Assembly: GCA_013203845.1 (NCBI GenBank)
Contig: JABMPE010000589.1
Location: forward strand, 1-34,747
Source: Rhodopirellula sp.
GTDB taxonomy: Bacteria > Planctomycetota > Planctomycetia > Planctomycetales > Planctomycetaceae
Length of the DNA stretch: 34,747 nt
Direction of reading: 5' to 3'
Position numbers and translations under genes: made by a program. Below are positions 32,967 through 34,747 of the stretch, in pieces. Below the pieces are notes generated by a model, which was not told where the DNA came from, did no database searches, and saw only the letters and a program-made list of their open reading frames with translations. Positions within the stretch are counted from its first letter, which is position 1, and each line of letters begins with the position of its first letter.

Positions 32967-34304
32967 ATGGCATCAGTATTCAAACTTGGCCGGGACAAGA
33001 AAAAACGCCACGCCCCGTGGTACCTCGAATATAAGGATGAGCTTGGAAAGAAGCGGATGAAGAAGGGGTTCACTGACAAGGGGTTAACCGAAAAGCTGGC
33101 TGCCAAGCTTGAGATGGAAGCTCATCTTCGCACCATGGGCCTCATTGACAAGGACGCCGAAAAACGTGTTGAGCAGGAGCAAACGAGCATCGAGGAGAAT
33201 CTTGCGGACTTCGAGAAAAGTTTGAGTGCCAGGAAGGCAACCGAAAAGCACATCAAGCTCACGGTTTCTCGGATTCGCAAGATCGTAAATGGATGCGAAT
33301 TTCAGCGATTGTCCGATCTCAAAGCGGATGATGTTGAGTCATTTCTAACGGACCTTCGCGAGGACGAAACGAGCGGCTTTGGCTTTCGCACCTACAATCA
33401 CTATTTGCAGGCAATCGACTCTTTCTGCAATTGGCTCGCAGAGCCACGGCGTCGGCGACTGAAGGAGAATCCAATCGCCGGAATCCCAAGATTAAATGCT
33501 GATCTGGATGTCCGGCATCCGCGGCGAGCCTTATCAGAAGCTGAATTCTCTCAATTAGTGTCGTCCGCTTTGACCAGTGACATCAGCATTCAGTGTTTCT
33601 CCGGCCAGGAGCGGGCCAGGATTTATATCCTGTCATTCATGACCGGGCTCAGAAGGAAGGAGATCGCGACTCTTACGCCACGCAGCTTTCAGTTCGATGC
33701 TGAACCGCCAACTCTCACCGTAGAAGCGATCTCTTCGAAGCATCGCCGGAAAGACATTCTCCCGCTCCATCCCGATCTATGCCAAATGGCACGTGAGTGG
33801 GTCGCCGGACTACCGCCGAATGCGGTTCTGTTCCCGAAGCTGGCAAAACGCCGCACATGGTTGATGGTCAAGAAAGACCTGGAGCGAGTCGGGATTCCCT
33901 ACAGAACCGACGAAGGAATCGCTGACTTTCACGCTTCTGGACGACACACGCACATCACTCAGCTTCTGCGAAACGGCGCGTCGCTCCCAGAGGCGATGAA
34001 ACTGGCTCGACACAGTGATGTCCGCACGACGATGAAATACACGCACATCGGGATCAACGACCAGGCACGAGCACTCGCCAGGCTGCCGTGTCAGGATATT
34101 GTCAGGATATCGCGCGGCATTGACGGGCAAAACGCGTCATCGACTGACAACGAAAGTCACGACACCACCCCGGGTTCAGGTGACTCAACCCCAGCAAGAG
34201 AGGGGGTTTCTGACAGCGTTCGACAAAAAAAGTCACCGCCTGTCAAAGACGGTGACTCATGGAGGCGGCGGGAATCGAACCCGCGTCCTGTGATCCCTCG
34301 GTAA
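32967..34304 (+). CDS. int: Tyrosine recombinase (integrase)
   Basis: The product has 445 residues from the ATG at 32967. Residues about 1-60 form an arm-binding-like domain with KKRMKKGFTDKGLTEKLAAK. SAM-like core-binding helices occupy about 70-180. The catalytic domain carries R229 (TGLRRKEI), K258 (SSKHRRKD), H322 and R326 (FHASGRHTH, one residue longer than the usual HxLRH), H349 (LARHSD) and the nucleophile Y358 (MKYTHI). It would integrate and excise the element. About 60 residues after Y358-ALARL form a low-complexity Ser/Asp/Thr tail; the last 14 or so (WRRRESNPRPVIPR) are encoded by antisense of the tmRNA 3' end, so the C-terminus changes when the element is excised. The ssrA terminator also lies inside this gene. 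Confidence 0.9.
   Translation: MASVFKLGRDKKKRHAPWYLEYKDELGKKRMKKGFTDKGLTEKLAAKLEMEAHLRTMGLIDKDAEKRVEQEQTSIEENLADFEKSLSARKATEKHIKLTVSRIRKIVNGCEFQRLSDLKADDVESFLTDLREDETSGFGFRTYNHYLQAIDSFCNWLAEPRRRRLKENPIAGIPRLNADLDVRHPRRALSEAEFSQLVSSALTSDISIQCFSGQERARIYILSFMTGLRRKEIATLTPRSFQFDAEPPTLTVEAISSKHRRKDILPLHPDLCQMAREWVAGLPPNAVLFPKLAKRRTWLMVKKDLERVGIPYRTDEGIADFHASGRHTHITQLLRNGASLPEAMKLARHSDVRTTMKYTHIGINDQARALARLPCQDIVRISRGIDGQNASSTDNESHDTTPGSGDSTPAREGVSDSVRQKKSPPVKDGDSWRRRESNPRPVIPR
34225..34257 (-). terminator. ssrA terminator, embedded in the integrase gene
   Basis: Read on the minus strand, AGTCACCG and CGGTGACT form an 8-bp stem starting 3 bases after the tmRNA 3' end, followed by seven T. It ends ssrA transcription. 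Because it lies on the element side of the attachment site, the element appears to supply the terminator. Confidence 0.85.
34260..34304. other. Probable attachment-site region (ssrA 3' end)
   Basis: The integrase reading frame runs 45 bases into the tmRNA T-arm and acceptor. Elements of this type recombine within the 3' end of tRNA or tmRNA genes. The exact crossover cannot be placed without the second copy, which I did not find. Confidence 0.55.
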
Positions 34305-34488
34305 AAGCCTCTACGTGCGTAGTCTGTTGATTGGGTCTCGCTTTGTTCGGCTCTCCAGACAAGGCCTTACGCAGCCAGTTCGCAACTTTGTCTCGCATCA
34401 GGCGTAGTGAACATTGGCCTGATGCCAGTCTGAATTTGTGACCAGCCTTCGGACTCCTCAGACGGGGATTCCTAAGCTGGGACGGTTG

Positions 34489-34521
34489 CTACGCAACCAT
34501 CGAGTACTGCCGGTTAGTGGC
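34489..34521 (-). other. tmRNA proteolysis-tag frame (ATNRQYSMVA)
   Basis: The resume codon GCC and the following codons encode A-T-N-R-Q-Y-S-M-V-A and a TAG stop. The stop lies in a hairpin loop, as usual for tmRNA. The tag ends in Val-Ala, not the common Leu-Ala-Ala. Confidence 0.75.
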
Positions 34522-34531
34522 AATTAGTTTT

Positions 34532-34567
<36 letters not shown>

Positions 34568-34747
34568 GCACGCCACCCTTACTTATGGTGACCCAGTCGA
34601 AGCCGATCGCCCCCTTTCTCGAAACAAGCACACTGAAAACGTTCTGACGGCAACGTCAGGTTTCACCTCAATCATGCTGAGTCGCAACCGATCTGCAACC
34701 CCAGGCTGAATGACCAACGAACGATACCGAACGACACTCATCATCGT

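Larger units (their letters stand above)
16300..34304. mobile_element. Integrated plasmid-like element in the ssrA 3' end (left limit uncertain)
   Basis: The region combines a plasmid-type replication initiator, parA-parB partition genes, a VirD4-like coupling ATPase, Replic_Relax-like proteins, an orphan MT-A70 methyltransferase, an AlpA-type excisionase and a tyrosine integrase at the extreme right. The integrase frame enters the tmRNA gene. This is the standard layout of an element integrated at the 3' end of ssrA. The right limit is therefore at about 34260-34304. The left limit is inferred only from gene content (the surface-protein gene ends at 15988); I could not find a second copy of the tmRNA 3' end anywhere to the left. 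The element may extend further left, even beyond the window. Confidence 0.55.

Overview
The window looks like planctomycete DNA. The evidence is an ECF sigma factor gene overlapping a Ser/Thr kinase gene whose product ends in a beta-propeller, a CSLREA/beta-helix surface protein with a planctomycete-type N-terminus, and many large proteins of no recognised family. No species can be named from sequence alone.

Left part (1-16.3 kb). A C-terminal gene fragment (1-87) is followed by a membrane protein and a class V PLP-dependent enzyme (536-2808). A convergent 230-aa protein of unknown function (2785-3477, minus) comes next. It is flanked upstream by about 1.5 kb of non-coding DNA packed with perfect hairpins (3497-5016). 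Three 20-bp repeats at an exact 33-bp period follow (5064-5149), then a perfect DnaA-box match (5160-5168). After that come a secreted FG-GAP-like protein and a small membrane protein (minus), and divergently the ECF sigma factor and the 1126-aa kinase (9104-13028). A frameshifted ECF sigma relic (13056-13300) and a 774-aa surface protein end this part.

Right part (about 16.3-34.26 kb). This is an integrated, plasmid-like mobile element. It has a RepA-type initiator (minus) divergent from parA-parB, then a second hairpin array with repeated TGAAC loops (19892-20335). A three-gene signalling module follows: a kinase, a membrane-anchored Cas4-like protein that lacks its ExK active-site residues, and an XRE-HTH pseudokinase. 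The transfer-type block has a multi-span VirD4/TraG-like coupling ATPase flanked on each side by a pair of Replic_Relax-like genes. A run of small accessory genes separated by perfect hairpins comes next, then an MT-A70 methyltransferase, an AlpA-type excisionase and a tyrosine integrase.

The integrase reading frame runs into the 3' end of an antisense tmRNA gene (ssrA, 34260-34614), which marks the attachment site. The ssrA terminator hairpin lies inside the integrase gene. I found no second copy of the tmRNA end in the window, so the left limit of the element is uncertain. No classical relaxase, VirB4 or other type IV secretion gene is visible, which suggests a mobilisable rather than self-transmissible element.
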